This document shows, one piece after another, positions 36,701 through 48,500 of a stretch of DNA of 64,000 nt; positions within the stretch are counted from its first letter, which is position 1, and each line of letters begins with the position of its first letter. Where the stretch lies: positions 12,033,203 to 12,097,202 of the forward strand of contig CM065189.1 of NCBI GenBank assembly GCA_033026295.1, written 5' to 3'. A program made the translations under genes and the position numbers. A model generated the notes under the pieces. It saw only the letters and a program-made list of their open reading frames with translations, had not been told where the DNA came from and searched no databases. The DNA is from Channa striata. Its lineage: Eukaryota > Chordata > Actinopteri > Anabantiformes > Channidae.

Positions 36701-39490
36701 CGACAGAAGGTGTTAATTAAATAGTGAGCGTTGTAAGTGCTGGTTTGCAGATTTCATTACTGTTGGGTGGACCAGCCATTTCCCATCTTTTGGTCTTTAT
36801 GCCCAGGTAATGGGATGGATTTCATATTAAATGTACCGTGATGAGAGTGGTCTACTGGACCGTGTCGTCTAATTCTCACCAATAAACCAAACAAGCAACA
36901 ATGACAAAAACATCAAATAAGCATATTTCTCAAACCTGTGTGTTCTATCTGGGCACTTGCAGTATAAAAGATGTTAGTCAGCGTTGTTAACAATCTCAAA
37001 CCACCCTTTCCTTCTCATGATGTTTTTCCTGTTACTTCCTGTTTTTTTTGTTTTGTTTTGTTTGATTTTTTTCTGCAGGAAAATTCCATTTCCCTGCAGG
37101 TGAGTGTTGCCTCTCATTGTGTAGAAAAGGCTAGTGCACTGCCACCTAGTAAACTAAACACTATGGAACTACTGTACACATAAACAGTGACTTCATGTGT
37201 TGTAAGTTTGTGTGAAATGACTTTGTGGTGTAGTTCTTGTATGCTCTGTAAAGTGTGGGTTTTGGGTCATCCCTGTATAGTCACACTGAATATTAGCGCA
37301 CGATGGTAACATTGGTTTCATTTGTTGTTCTGCTTCCTGAAAAGGAAACTCCTTTGGTCCTAGTGGTAGGTGGATTTCCTAATGCTCTTCACCCATCTAC
37401 TCATGCATTTGTTCACCTGGCATGATGGTAGTGATAGTAATAGTGATGGTGAAATATGGTACTATTTTTATATATCAATTATATATTAGGGCTGAACAAT
37501 TCATAATTTGTTTTTTAATATCGTAATGGATCGCAAAAGTCAAAATGTTTAGTTTTTTTAATGTAACAATAATAAGATAAGCACTTTTACAGCCTGCAGT
37601 GATCTGCCCTCCCCCGCATGGAGTGGAGGTGAGTGAGAGTGGACATAGAAAGCATAAGGCACAAATAAGCTTTGCTGCAGTCCTGCTAATCGCAGTGAAA
37701 ACGGCCTCAGCAGAAGGAAACCCTGATCTCAAATATGTCCAATGCCACACTAAGCGGAGAGTTGGTGGAAAAAAATGTAAAAGGGGACTTTTTCATTCAA
37801 CCAACCATTCTGTGTAATAAATTTGTCTAGGCCATGTTTCTGACTGTGTGTGTGTGTGTGTGCATGCATGCACATGCTTGTATATGCATGGCCAGCATGA
37901 AAGAGTAGTTTATATAATACTCTGTTCTATGCTTTGGATTCTCATTGTTTTTAGCTAGTCTGCTCTGAAATGGATAAAATTTTGGAATGTTTCATTATAT
38001 CTGCAATTACAGTATTGCCTTAAAAATTGCAATTCGATTACTTTCCTGAATTGTTCAGCCCTAGTATGTATAATAATGAATAAAACAGTATAGCACAACT
38101 CCTGTTTCCAGTAGTCCCATCTTGTGATTATAAATCATCAAACATTGTGATCCTATTCAATGTTACATGGAAAATATATCAGATTTCCCTTCAGTCCCAG
38201 ACTTTTGGATGGCACTGTATATATTTCTAAAATTTTGTATAGTTGTGAAACGGGTTTGTTCCCTCAAAGTCCTGTTGGTTGAGGGTGGATTGATGTTCTT
38301 ATCTTGGAAATCATCCTATCTGGTCTTGTACTATTTTAAGGAAGTCAAATTATTTCCCTTCTGTGGGTTAGACTAACCTGGTGACCATATCTTCCATTAT
38401 AAAAGGATAAAATGATTTTAAATGGGGGATTTGTCTCAGTTGTGTGAAGGCTGTGGTGTTTTTATGTTTGGCAGATCAAATGCAGATCTCAAAGCATGTG
38501 TGTTTTTTCCACCTGTGTTGATTTGCCAACATCTATTAGTCAAACTGGCTGAATTATCACACTGAATTTCATCCAGTTTTGCTCTTCTGCTAAATTTGGC
38601 TCTGTTTCCTGGCCAGGATTTCATACCCTAAATACCCAGCGCTACTTCCTGGAGGATGTACCATATATGTAACTGCCTTTTCCTTTGTTCATCCCCCTCT
38701 TCCTTTGTCCTCCCTCTCCCCCAGGAGGATGATGACGGGCCTCTTGCAGCTCCGGACTATGACACCATCTCTGAAAATGGTCTCTTGAGCCGCAACGAAC
38801 CAATACGCAGCAAAGTTTCCAAACTAACAGAGAGACTGCGTAAACGCTACCCCACCACCAGCACAGGTCAGCCTGCCCTGACTCATCTATTGATTTCGTC
38901 CCTTTTATTATACTTCTACAGAGATATTTGTAAAGGCATCCATCGTATTGTCATATATGTTTAATAGTGTCTCCTTTGCATTTCTTTCTGTTTATGGCTT
39001 TCTCACTGTCTCCACAGGCAACTGTTCTAGTTGCAATGCCGTCTTCTCAGTGCTGAAGAAAAGGGTGAGACTGAAAAACTTGTGACAAGAATTGGGGATA
39101 TATTTAGGTTTCACGTCATCTTTAATTTCATCTTACTTTTTTGTTGGCACAAGCATTATCCAATGTCTCTTCCTATTGCAGAGAAATTGCAGTAACTGTG
39201 GCAACAGCTTCTGTTCCCGATGCTGTTCCTTCAAGGTCCTGAGATCTTGCATGGGTGCAACAGGTAAGACAAAAACCCGAAAACTCTTGGACCATTGTGA
39301 CATTTTATTTTTAGACAGAATGATTAAATATGCGACAGTTTATTTATTCTGGCTCTGTTATTCTTACACTTCTGTTCTCAAACTTATGATGTTTTTTTTA
39401 ATCATTGTTTCATTTTCAGCTCCGGAGGCACAGAGAGAGACCGTGTTTGTTTGTGCTGCCTGTAATTCTTCTCTTATCAAGTTACAATAA
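33778..39490 (+). CDS. zfyve27: Protrudin (zinc finger FYVE-type containing 27)
   Basis: Thirteen coding pieces: 33778-33995, 34094-34164, 34267-34453, 34805-34900, 35469-35581, 35676-35794, 36290-36361, 37079-37099, 37345-37365, 38725-38866, 39018-39064, 39182-39263 and 39420-39490. Their sum is 1260 nt, coding 419 aa (human 411). Protrudin is an ER membrane protein that promotes neurite growth by ER-endosome contact, Rab11 binding and kinesin loading. Visible are paired hydrophobic segments (about residues 74-115) and a third hydrophobic stretch (about 195-220, hairpin). A VAP-binding FFAT motif DDEFKDAIE sits at residues 284-292. The C-terminal FYVE-type finger has CSSC at 356-359, CSNC at 372-375 and CSRCC at 380-384. 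The two 21-nt pieces at 37079 and 37345 are probably alternatively spliced. AATAAA at 40679-40684 gives a 1.2-kb 3'UTR. Confidence 0.95.
36530..36740. repeat. Possible fish interspersed repeat in a zfyve27 intron
   Basis: The phrase AGTTTAGCATAAAGACTGGAAGC and nearby sequence resemble a common non-coding fish repeat that reads TTAGCATAAAGACTGGAAAC. The match is from memory and no boundaries were found. Confidence 0.35.
37488..38062. mobile_element. Non-autonomous DNA transposon with terminal inverted repeats in a zfyve27 intron
   Basis: AGGGCTGAACAATTC at 37488-37502 is repeated exactly in inverted form as GAATTGTTCAGCCCT ending at 38062. The element is about 575 bp with subterminal TTGCAATTCGATT-like sequence. 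The AGGGCTG terminus is typical of a widespread fish element family. It carries no ORF of note and includes a (TG)n run at 37845-37862. It lies in the intron between the second microexon and exon 10 of ZFYVE27. Confidence 0.8.
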
Positions 39491-40678
39491 AAGAGCATGT
39501 CAGTCTCCACTACTGATTGCCCGCGGGAGGTCAGTCACTCTTCAACCTGGGGCCCTTCATCAAGTTACTGAAACCCTTACACATGCCCTGGTTTCCAAGT
39601 TAAAGGCACATGTATCTGTCAGGATACCTCCTGTGGTGAACTTCAAGAGTCCCTTCCCGTTACCGGTTGCACCCTTCCTTAGCTGCTCGTAATGATTATG
39701 GGACTTCTACTGTAATGTATTGCGTACTTCCTTTTTTATAACTCCCAATGAAAAACTGGACCTTTATGAATCAATGACACCTACTACAGAGCAAATTCGA
39801 GGACCTTGTGTTTATCCTTTGCTGAGCAGAGTGAAAAGCACATTGCGCGCGCTGGAGGCCAAGACTGGGCTGTTGGTGTGAGGTGATATAAATAAGCTTA
39901 CCGGCTGTCCGTGGTTTTGCTTTTACATGTTTTGCCTTGCCACAAAGCTGATTCCACTTGAATGTCGATGTTTTACAATGCAGCTCTGTGTAGCAGTTTA
40001 CTGTAACTGTAATGTAATGCTTGGAGGGCCTTTGTGTATGAACAAGGCTGTGACGGAGACAGCTGGTAGTGGCTGGCACAGAATGAATCTGGCATATTTT
40101 TAGATTGTTGACGAGTTCAGCTGTTGTTGTCCCCCAATATTGTTTGAGTTTTAATACAAGCTGCATCCACAATATTGAACCCTCAAGCCCACAAATTGTG
40201 GAAGTGATCTGTGATAGCTGTCTAGGGCTGTGAATGAGGACACGTTTGGCAAACTAACTTGCACTACTTGCAACAATGAAATTGATGCTTCATCCTGTTT
40301 GGATGTGTAAGAGTAACCTAAAAGACAAGAGATCTCTTCAGCCGAAGCTTTTCCTCCAACTGGCGCAAAGTTATTTCAGTGGACTGAGAAACCAACAGAA
40401 AATGTCATCAGTCTCCCACTCTTGAAAGCAGGACTTTAAAGATTGTGGAGGGATTATAACCCAGAATGCGAATCTTGGTGATAAAGATGTTTTAATCACG
40501 ATTTAGACACAGATGATTGTAATTAATCGCTTTGCTTTTATTGTAATCATATATTGTTAATGTAAATTGTTTTACTCTAATATATTTAATTTTAAACTCC
40601 AGAAAGTCCAAGTTATTATTTAATCTAACAATGAATTCTGTATATATTGCCCCATATTTTATGGTTGAACATCATTGA

Positions 40679-40684
40679 AATAAA
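40679..40684 (+). other. Poly(A) signal of zfyve27 (AATAAA)
   Basis: Canonical hexamer 1.19 kb after the ZFYVE27 stop. The following 40.7-41.38 kb contains a long poly(T) run near 40939 and no gene was seen. Confidence 0.55.
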
Positions 40685-41379
40685 CTATGTGATGATTTGA
40701 TTACCCATGTTCTTTTTGAGTCTTTGCTTTATGTTTTACTAGAGATTAATATTGAAAACATTCTTTTACTACCATGTGGTAACCAGCTGTTTTACATGAC
40801 AGATGCAACAAGATAACTGACACTGAAGCAAAGTAGAAAGTAACACACTGAGTTGTAAACTTTGGAAATCCATAATATTGAAATCGCTCAGATCCTTCTC
40901 AAACTTAAATTGCAGTTTAGCAGCTTTCTGCTTTTGTTTTTTTTTTTTTTTTTTTTTGGCCATACTATAACTTTTTTAGGCTCACCAGTTGTAGACAAAC
41001 AGCTTTTTTTCTGAGAAATAAACCTCATCCAGAACTAAATTATAAAGAATAGCATCTAGCTTATTTAATAACGTCTACTATTATTGTCTGGCCCAATAAA
41101 CGCAACTCTATACATTCCAGTATGAAACACTAGTAAATCCCTTTTTTCTTCCCATTTTTTGGTCGAGGTCGACACAGTGCGTTGATCTCTCAGTAATCCT
41201 TTAGTTGAACAGAGATCTTCTCAGACAGTGAGATCAGCATGAACATGGCCTTTATTACTATTAGTAAAGACAAGATGTAATCAGGCTCAGGCAAAAGATT
41301 AGCGGGGCTCCAGAGCTGGGACACTTCGGCCAGTCTGGACTCACGGGGATGTGACCTAAACACTGTACCTATGTTAGCC

Positions 41380-41480
41380 CCGCCCCTCCCGTCCCCGCCC
41401 CGCCCCCCCAGCCATCCCTGTGTCCCACTAAAGCGATTTCAGCGCAGCCAGGGACTCGTCCCTGCGGTCACGGATGGCAA
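41380..41480 (+). promoter_or_regulatory. GC-box-rich golga7b promoter
   Basis: CCCCGCCC and CCCGCCCC boxes (Sp1-type) cluster at 41382-41410, just 70-100 bp before the GOLGA7B start codon at 41482. No TATA box is evident. Confidence 0.55.
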
Positions 41481-41481
41481 C

Positions 41482-41840
41482 ATGGCGACAGAGGTAAGGC
41501 TGGTTTTCATATCGGGGTAATTTCCTGCTCGGGTTTTCCATCAGCAGCTCAAACAGTTGGTCGAATCAGACTCGGGTGCAGTGGACACGGAGGCTGCACA
41601 CGGTCAGACTGTGGCTCCCCGATTCACTCCGTGTCCTACATTATCGTGTCCTGTTTCCTCCGAGTCGGTGCCTCCTCGTGTGCGTGTGTTCTGGCATTTC
41701 ACAGGGGAAATCACTCGGAAATGGAGAATCATGAAAGTGAGAAATAGAAATCACGGCGCAGCGAAGCCCGCGATTTGAAGCTGTTTTCGGTGAAAACGGA
41801 TTTGTTTTGTTTGTTGTGACGCCCCGTTAATCCGGAGCGG

Positions 41841-41878
<38 letters not shown>

Positions 41879-42048
41879 GGAAAAGCCTTCAGCACCATGG
41901 ACAGAAGCCTCGCGGCGCTGACCTTCCTCACAGCAGCGGACTGAAGAACGTGGCCTAGCGAACGGGCCGTTATCAGTCTGCCTAATCCGGTTTCCACACA
42001 TCGATCTGTTGTGAGCCGTAGTGAAACGTTTCCCGTAAGACAAGACAG

Positions 42049-42088
<40 letters not shown>

Positions 42089-43066
42089 TGCTTTAACCGA
42101 TGCCGGGCTCTGCTCCAACAGTTGACACGGCAGGAATGAGCGCAGACACTGAGCCACACGGTGATTGATCGCATCTTATCTCCGTCTATTTTATCATCGC
42201 TCACGTCCGAACCAGCCACTATTTGTACACATTACAGTTGGACAGGTGCACAGAGGGACACGGATCTCTCTCTCTCTCTCTCTCATTGATGCTGTATAAA
42301 ATATTCTCTGTGTGGGATTTTTCTTGCATAGTTCCACAATCTGCAGGAGCTGAGGCACAGTGCATCTCTGGCCAACAAAGTCTTCATCCAGAGAGACTAC
42401 AGCGAAGGAACCACCTGCAAGTTTCAGACCAAGTTCCCCTCTGAGCTGGAGAGCAGGGTGAGTTGTTTTCAACATGTTCATAATGGAGCTCTGCAAACTG
42501 GACCCGTAACCCAACACCCATTCCCTCCACTCACCATTCTGTTCTGCACGTGTCTCCAGATTGAGCGGACACTCTTTGAGGACACTGTGAAGACACTGAA
42601 TACCTACTACGCAGAGGCAGAAAAGATTGGAGGACAGTCCTACCTGGAGGGGTGCCTGGCCTGCGCCACAGCTTACCTTATCTTCCTCTGCATGGAGACA
42701 CGTTATGAGAAGGTCAGACTGATTATTTTAGTCTTACAGTAGTGCAATATTATTGCCTTTTCTCATTTACCTGTGTCTGTGTGACAGGTGTTGAAGAAGA
42801 TAGCCAAGTACATTCAGGAGCAGAACGAGAAAATCTATGCTCCCAGAGGTCTCCTCATCACAGATCCTATAGAGAGGGGAATGCGTGTTGTATCCTTTCT
42901 CAGTCCTTTTGGGTGCATGTTTTCAAAAGCATTAAGCATTTTCTCTTCATCTTCACTCTTGGTCCTCAACTCCTGTCACCAGATAGAGATTTCCATTTAT
43001 GAGGACCGGGGCTCCAGCGGCTCCAGCTCAGGGAGCAGCTCTGTGTCTGGCAGCACGGCTCGATGA
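41482..43066 (+). CDS. golga7b: Golgin subfamily A member 7B
   Basis: Five exons: 41482-41493 (only MATE), 42332-42457, 42560-42712, 42788-42889 and 42983-43066. Their sum is 477 nt, coding 158 aa (human about 167). Conserved blocks are FHNLQELRHSASLANKVFIQ, YLEGCLACATAYLIFLCMET, YIQEQNEKIYAPRGLL and IEISIYEDRG. The Ser/Gly-rich tail (SSGSSSGSSSVSGSTAR) distinguishes GOLGA7B from the shorter GOLGA7. Known of the family: GOLGA7/GCP16 partners the acyltransferase ZDHHC9, and GOLGA7B partners ZDHHC5, stabilising these palmitoyltransferases; both are themselves palmitoylated, probably on the cysteine cluster in GCLACA. The four-residue first exon is the same as in the human gene. AATAAA at 44175-44180 may end a 1.1-kb 3'UTR. 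It is convergent with CRTAC1. Confidence 0.96.
41842..41876. repeat. (AC)n microsatellite in golga7b intron 1
   Basis: About 17 uninterrupted CA units. It is complementary to the (TG)n run at 42051-42084 in the same intron. A shorter (TC)n run is at 42264-42284. Confidence 0.97.
42051..42084. repeat. (TG)n microsatellite in golga7b intron 1
   Basis: Seventeen uninterrupted GT units, 174 bp after the (AC)n run. The two runs could pair in the pre-mRNA. Confidence 0.97.
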
Positions 43067-45599
43067 CCGAGCACCTCCTGAAAACCTTGTCCAACCTGAT
43101 CACTCACAGCCCTGGAGGACAATCTAGGACCACAATATTACTCATGTCCCAATACTCACTGTATATCTTTAGGATATGCTCACACAAAGATCTCACTAAG
43201 CTTTTTCTTTGTTCTTCACATGCTTAGGCTGTTCAAGCTGCCCCCCCACCCCCCAGTGTATGCTTAAAACCTCAGCAGCTTCTTTCAAAGTGTGCATGTG
43301 CAGACACAGTCGTGTTACAACGTAATGTCTCAGTGAACAGAAAAACAATCATCTAGCTGGTGATACTTTGTGTGATCATACCATTGCTTTTAATTGAATT
43401 CCTGAATGGTGGGTGCAGAAAAGGATGAAAGGAAGCGAGAAGGGAAAAAGGAAAGCAAGTGTCGAGACATGAGTGAAGACCACAAACCTCGCCAAACCTC
43501 ATACCTCGGCCACAGCTGCTCCAAGTAGACAAGATCTACCACAGCCACACCCTGCCCACACGAGACAGACCAAGAAAAACCCATTAACCCTGCACACCAG
43601 ACACTGGCTTTAAAATGTTACGTGTAGCGTTGTCTGTGTTCACAGACTCTGGCAAGAAAAAGTAAGTGAGGAAGGTGTCACAACGGTTCACCTATCCAGA
43701 GCCCAGCCTTGTTCTTCTCTGCTGTAAATCATACTGTCTGGTAGGAGATGAATGTCATCCAGCCTGTCCATGTAGGTAATGTAGCAGATCTTCCATATTT
43801 CTCACACGAAACCCATGTTTAATTTGTCAGACACACAGAGAAGTGCACAAATCAAAGTACTAACCTCTTGGTTTCCATAAGTGAGACCAACTCTTCCTAA
43901 ATTGTGATTATGCAAAAACTGTGCAATAAGTGCAACAGTAAATAGACAAAGGATGGGTCAAAAAGTCTTCCTAAATCATACTTATATTGTTTTAAAATAC
44001 ACCAAGATTACACACTAGATTCCCAAACAAACTTCCAAAGAACCATAACTGCCAAAAAATGGCTCACAAATGTGAATGTGTCTTTCATTTTGGTGACCTT
44101 TTGTGCCAGAACAAATTTTCGTATTGCTTGTTGTTTGATACACATGGCAATGAGGTATATATATGATTGGTGTCAATAAACAATGTTTCATCACAGCTGC
44201 ACTCAGATCCTCTTTCATATACATAAGATGTATTTCTTTGGGAGATACAGGTATTTGGAATTTTCATAGCAGGAAAAGCACAGAATATCAGGCACTATTG
44301 AAGCATTTTTTATATCAATAACAGCAAGTAATTTAATGGGGTTCACCAATAGTGGCTCCAACTTGTGGTTCGTGGTCACCACCCTTTGTGCCTCACTGTA
44401 AACCATTAGCTTCCATTCGATAAACACAGTGGAGCATGAAGCAACTAAAGAATCTCGAATGCTTTAAGCTGAAGCTGACAGAGACTAAAATTAAACTCCA
44501 GGTTGATGATCATGTGTGTGTTAGCAATAAGGATTTAGATCATTTATCAATGGTGTATTTACAGCTTGTTCCAGTAGGGCAATTTATTAGTTGTTTAACA
44601 AATGTTTTTATTTCTGACAACACAATGGATTTCTCAGCAAGTTTAAACATGTATGAAACAGGACATATTATTATTACGTAATAATAAAACTATGTATTAC
44701 ATGCACCACAGTTTTGCAATATTTTGCGAAATTTTTTCATTAGGGAAGTTCTTTCATTTTTGCATGTGATCGACTAGTTATACAACACAGCAGTTTTTTA
44801 AAGCTGTGTAAACCTTTTTTTTTTACTGACCCCAGTTTTTCAGGCTTAACTTACAAGGACTAGAACATGCACAAAATAGGAAATACAGACTTTCGCATAT
44901 CCGAACTCTAAATTATGCATTGTGATCAAACAGACCAGGCATGTAAAGTCTTTCTTATGGTAGTGTCCTCAAGACTACTATTTCTTGAGATGTGACAGTG
45001 TTGATAGCGCCACAACATAGTGCAGTAAAATTATCCTAAAACAGGAGGCTTCAAATGTGGAGACAGATGTAGAGCGTATGCCGTTGTAAAATGGAACCAA
45101 CGCTGCATGAAAGGAGTGACAGAACAGTGGGGAACAAGTTAAAAGCATTGTGGAAAAGAAGGAATGAAGATGCACAGAGGAATATACATTTTCATTTATC
45201 TAAATCTTTATCCATCCATCTGTCCTTTATTAGTTCTGTTTTAGATGCCTGCAGACTAAAGTGTAAACTCAGCACATCTTAAAACGTGCAGGGCAGCACT
45301 TACTGGGGTGTGTGTGTGTACTCTGTCAGTAAAAGTGAGTGAGTTGTACGTGGGACACAGATTGGAGTTTTTTGTACAAAATTATGAATATGACTCATAT
45401 AGCATACTGAGATCTGAAGTTATTTATTTAGACTCTGGTACATACTGAACAATCAGAAAATAGCAGTAAAGGTAATTGAACAGTTTAAAAGAAAAAAGTC
45501 AAATCTACTCACAGATTGAAAAAACAAGGCCCCTTTCTTAAAGCTCAGAGAAAGTATCTACAAATCGTTTTTTCTGTAAAAGAATTTCATTTTGTATCC

Positions 45600-48500
45600 T
45601 CAAAGATCTGCAGAAACATAAAAAGGAAAGAAAATTTTGATTACAAAAACAGAAGTGGTCTGGTTCATTTTTATAGGATTTCATAAAAAAATACCTACCA
45701 GCACAGTGGCCATTCTTGACAGTGAAACCTTTGCCACACTGAAAAAAGGAAGGAGAAAAGAATTAATTGATGTTAGACCAAATGCTTATTTAGACACCAG
45801 ACAAAGAATGAAATGTTATCATCTGTTAGTATTAACTGATTGAATACAATGCAATGACACAAGAGAGAGAGAGAGCGAGAGACCATCCTATGTGTTGTCT
45901 TCTGTTCATATTCTGATATTAAACAAAAACAAATTAAACTCAAAGTAACACAGAGACAGGAGACCAGTCACACTGTAGTGTGTTGGATCATATCATAAAG
46001 CCACAATCAGAGATTAGCTACAACATTACATTTCTAATAATTTATGCCACTGGCAGGTATTGCACACCTGGGTGTCACTGGAGAGTACAGACATTTCTCC
46101 TTCTTTGGGATAGAGCACTTGTACCACGGAGTTCATTTCACCAGGCTGAAGGCTTCGAGTGAGGGAGCTGCCGTCCGGCCAGGACACCTCTAGTACCTTC
46201 ACCTCATCATTTCCTGGGAATTATGAAAAGGAAAAATGCAAAAAAAGCAAAAAAAAAACCTTTGATAAATTGTAAATGTGTGTTCAGATGATACGATACA
46301 GTTTCTAATTAGCAAAACACGTGTATTATACAGAAGATCAATGGAAATTATCCTGTAGTCAAGACTTGTGACAGTGTGACTGAAGGAAAGAGGGAGTTAC
46401 CTAAACCAAAGTGTGCGACGGGCTCCATCTCACACAGGTAGCCCGAGCCTCCATCAATAATGCGGGTATGAGCCCCACTCTGATTGGTGAAGGCTGTTAC
46501 TTTGGCACCTCGGGCGAACGAGCCAAACTTGGTGCGAGGGATGACTCGCAGCCAGTTATTGGATGAGCCCTGACAACAAAGGTTAGGTCAGGTTTCTGAT
46601 AGTTGAGAGTCAGGTTATAACACACGCACACAGAGACAGACACACACCTGTGTGACCTTGAAGACAGAGATTGGCTGCTGGGCACTCTCTCCATGTGCCA
46701 GCAGCAGGTCCAGCTGTCCATCCCCGTCCAAGTCTGTCACAGCGCCACCTGTCCGAAACACACGGAGCTTTAACTGCGCTGAACTACATAAAAACTACCC
46801 TGCATCAGACAGGTGTGTCATCTTTTCTAAATAGCTTAGAGCACTTTAAGAATAAAACTGACGAAAACTGATGAATAGAATAGAATAGAACTTTATTAAT
46901 CCCACAGTGGGGAAATTCTTGTGATTTAGCAGCCATGGACAAGGACACAGAAATCTGCACAGAACAATGTGCATTATAGTTTAACAGAAAAAGGCATTTA
47001 AAAACTAAATGTTGTGTACTGTTCTGTGCATAGCGATAAGTGACCTGTTCCTCGTCCCTGTGGCTCTGCAGCATCTCCAACGTTTAGCTCCTGGATCAAA
47101 GGATCTGCATCAACCCTCCTTGACACCCTGCAAAAAATTTTTTTTTAATTGTTAATTTCGTAAACAATTATGTGATTATTAATTATTTCTAAATGAAAAA
47201 GTTTCCCTAATTGAAGCTTATTCACATATAAAATGTTACCTGAACAGTCTGTTAGGGGCATTTCCTCTGTAGGCAATATTGTTAAAAAACACCTCCAGCT
47301 CTTTGTCATTATCAAAGTCTGCAGTGATGACTGTGCGAATAGGGGAGGGGGCAGCAAATCCTCCTGTAGCAATATTCTGCAAAGAGAACACCATCAGGTC
47401 TTTCCATTTAATTTTCTATCCTCCCCTCCCCTGCCCTCTGTCCTTACCCGAAATTTAGAGTCACTGCCCTGCAGGTAAAGTCTGTGTGGGCCATTCCAGT
47501 TGCCATAGACAATATCTGTCTTCCTATCACCATTAAAGTCAGCTAACGCTACTCCTCTGCCATGTTGGTACCAGTCCTCAACACCTTTAGATGTGGAGAC
47601 AGTGCTGAAGTTAATTCATGATAAGGCATTAGAGAAATAATGGTAATTTCTTCCCTCCCTATGCCACCTGCTTGTCTGGCCACATCAGCAAAAGTCCCAT
47701 CTCCGTTATTCTTGAAGAGGAAGTTGGGTCCATTCTCATTGTCACAGAAAACATCCGACCTTGATTGACTCAGGATTGGTCCAACCACCACACCACGACC
47801 TCCTGAACAACAGGCAAACTTGGACGGCGTTATCATTTTACACAAACTTTAAGACACCACATGTTTCAGTCATCTCACTGGATTCCTGACCTGTTAATTT
47901 GTTAACTCCAGCCTCGACAGCCACGTTCGACAGGGCGATGATGCCCTTGGTCACATCACTGGCAGCCTCATTCATTTCTAGGAGAGCATGGTGGCCGATG
48001 TTGCCACTGGCATAGTTGGCCACGTAAACTGAGTATCGGCCAGTTCCCTTTTGAACATCAACACAAGAGAATGGGAGAGAAATTAGAGAAAGGAACCGAG
48101 AAATATCATTAAATATCAACTTTATCCTTAAGTTCTTAAAGTGGTTTTACTGACCTTTCTGTCGACACATGCCACAGAGCGTCCTGCCATGCCATTAGCA
48201 ACACCATTACGCACATTGAGCGCGTCACTCAGAATATCTTCAAAGCGGCCATTACGAAACCGGAAGAGCTTGTCTGAATAAGTTGCTCGACCTGCATAAA
48301 AAAATAAAATAAAATTTGTTGTTACGAGATTCAGGTCGAATGTTCTGCCGAGTAAACAGGTTTGGAGGATTTATTGCACCATCTACCAGAGTAGGCATTG
48401 TTTGTGTTGAGGAAGTAGATTTCCTCTCGTCCATCTCCATCTACATCGCAGGCAGTAACTCCAATAGCATTTCCTGATGGGTCCCTCAGTGCATAATATG

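Noticed and set aside
41729..42219. Minus-strand ORFs with long Thr-His or Val-Cys runs
   Set aside because: They are translations of the CA/TG microsatellites in GOLGA7B intron 1.
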